From Sideroxydans sp. (GTDB taxonomy: Bacteria > Pseudomonadota > Gammaproteobacteria > Burkholderiales > Gallionellaceae): 9,235 nucleotides of DNA. The stretch's first letter is position 1; each line of letters starts with the position of its first letter. The notes beneath the pieces were generated by a model. It saw nothing but the letters and a program-made list of their open reading frames with translations, ran no database searches and had not been told where the DNA came from. A program made the position numbers and the translations under genes. Positions 8,969 to 9,235 of this stretch are shown here, piece by piece. The stretch lies in NCBI GenBank assembly GCA_020057805.1, contig JAGVFD010000132.1, positions 1 to 9,235 of the forward strand. The letters are read 5' to 3'.

Positions 8969-9235
8969 TTAACTCTTCAGTAAGCCGCGCGGTTTGTGCG
9001 GTGCGTTGGCGAATAGTCGGTCATACAGCCAATTCGGCAATCGCCTCATCAGCCAACCCACGACACCCATTTGCCACGGCACGACGGCAAAGGAACAACC
9101 TCGTTCGATGACGCGCACCATGCGTTGTGCCGCCACTTCTGGCGCGAGAATGAATGGCATGGGATAGGGGTTGATGTCGGTCATCGGCGTCTTGATGTAA
9201 CCCGGCGCGATGGTGACAACCGTCACGCCACTGCC
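8969..9235 (-). CDS. Short-chain dehydrogenase/reductase, C-terminal fragment (cut by window end)
   Basis: The frame is open to the window edge and gives 88 residues beginning GSGVTVVTIAPGYIKTPMT. The PG-Y-x-x-TPM motif after a beta strand (VTVVTIAPG) is the sixth-strand region of classical NAD(P)-dependent short-chain dehydrogenases. The catalytic Ser-Tyr-Lys residues and the N-terminal cofactor site lie outside the window. The remainder, with AAQRMVRVIERG, VPWQMGVVGWLMRRLPNWLYDRLF and a final KPRG, is a membrane-affine C-terminus seen in a subgroup of SDRs whose substrate is unknown. An in-frame GTG at 9226 exists but is internal and not a start. The gene precedes the RquA-like gene by 2 bp, so the two products probably act together or share induction. 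Confidence 0.9.
   Translation of the reverse strand, partial: GSGVTVVTIAPGYIKTPMTDINPYPMPFILAPEVAAQRMVRVIERGCSFAVVPWQMGVVGWLMRRLPNWLYDRLFANAPHKPRGLLKS

Noticed and set aside
9224..9226. GTG as the start of an 85-residue gene at the right edge.
   Set aside because: The frame stays open to the window end with SDR-like residues (GSG) before it, and the protein has only the C-terminal part of an SDR fold, so the gene continues beyond the window.

Overview
The window looks like a chromosomal housekeeping segment of a betaproteobacterium, plausibly in the Nitrosomonadales/Gallionellales area. The evidence is the gatCAB operon diverging from mreBCD-mrdA, an arrangement I know from this class, and the overall sequence character of MreB, MreC and the Gat proteins. 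The genus cannot be fixed from the sequence alone. There are no tRNA or rRNA genes, CRISPR arrays, transposases or phage genes, and gene density is high throughout. No gene-free stretch exceeds about 100 bases.

Region 1 (1-2542, minus strand) is the rod-shape cluster in the order mreB, mreC, mreD, mrdA (PBP2; only its first 19 codons are in view). The genes are 11 bp apart or overlap by 2-4 bp, so they should form one translationally coupled operon. MreB is the actin-like filament, MreC and MreD are the membrane scaffold, and PBP2 is the transpeptidase of the elongasome. mreC and mreD both appear to start with TTG.

Region 2 (2543-5922, plus strand) is gatC, gatA and gatB, encoding the three subunits of the tRNA-dependent amidotransferase that converts Glu-tRNA(Gln) and/or Asp-tRNA(Asn) to the correctly charged forms. 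An 84-bp spacer separates gatC from mreB and must hold divergent promoters. Between gatA and gatB sits a striking 78-bp hairpin element built from 9-bp units around CACAGAG. It looks like a member of a dispersed palindromic repeat family.

Region 3 (5952-8201, plus strand) holds a lipoprotein M48 metalloprotease with TPR-like repeats (BepA-like, probable outer-membrane quality control), then a two-helix membrane-anchored protein of unknown function.

Region 4 (8244-9235, minus strand) is a tight pair that converges on region 3. It consists of the C-terminal end of a short-chain dehydrogenase, cut by the window edge, and a methyltransferase-fold protein that resembles RquA, the enzyme that aminates ubiquinone to rhodoquinone. 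Its altered SAM-binding motif I (CVYGKLT in place of a Gly-rich DxGxGxG) makes it the most interesting gene here. No wholly new system is evident; the best leads are the RquA-like gene and the gatA-gatB hairpin.
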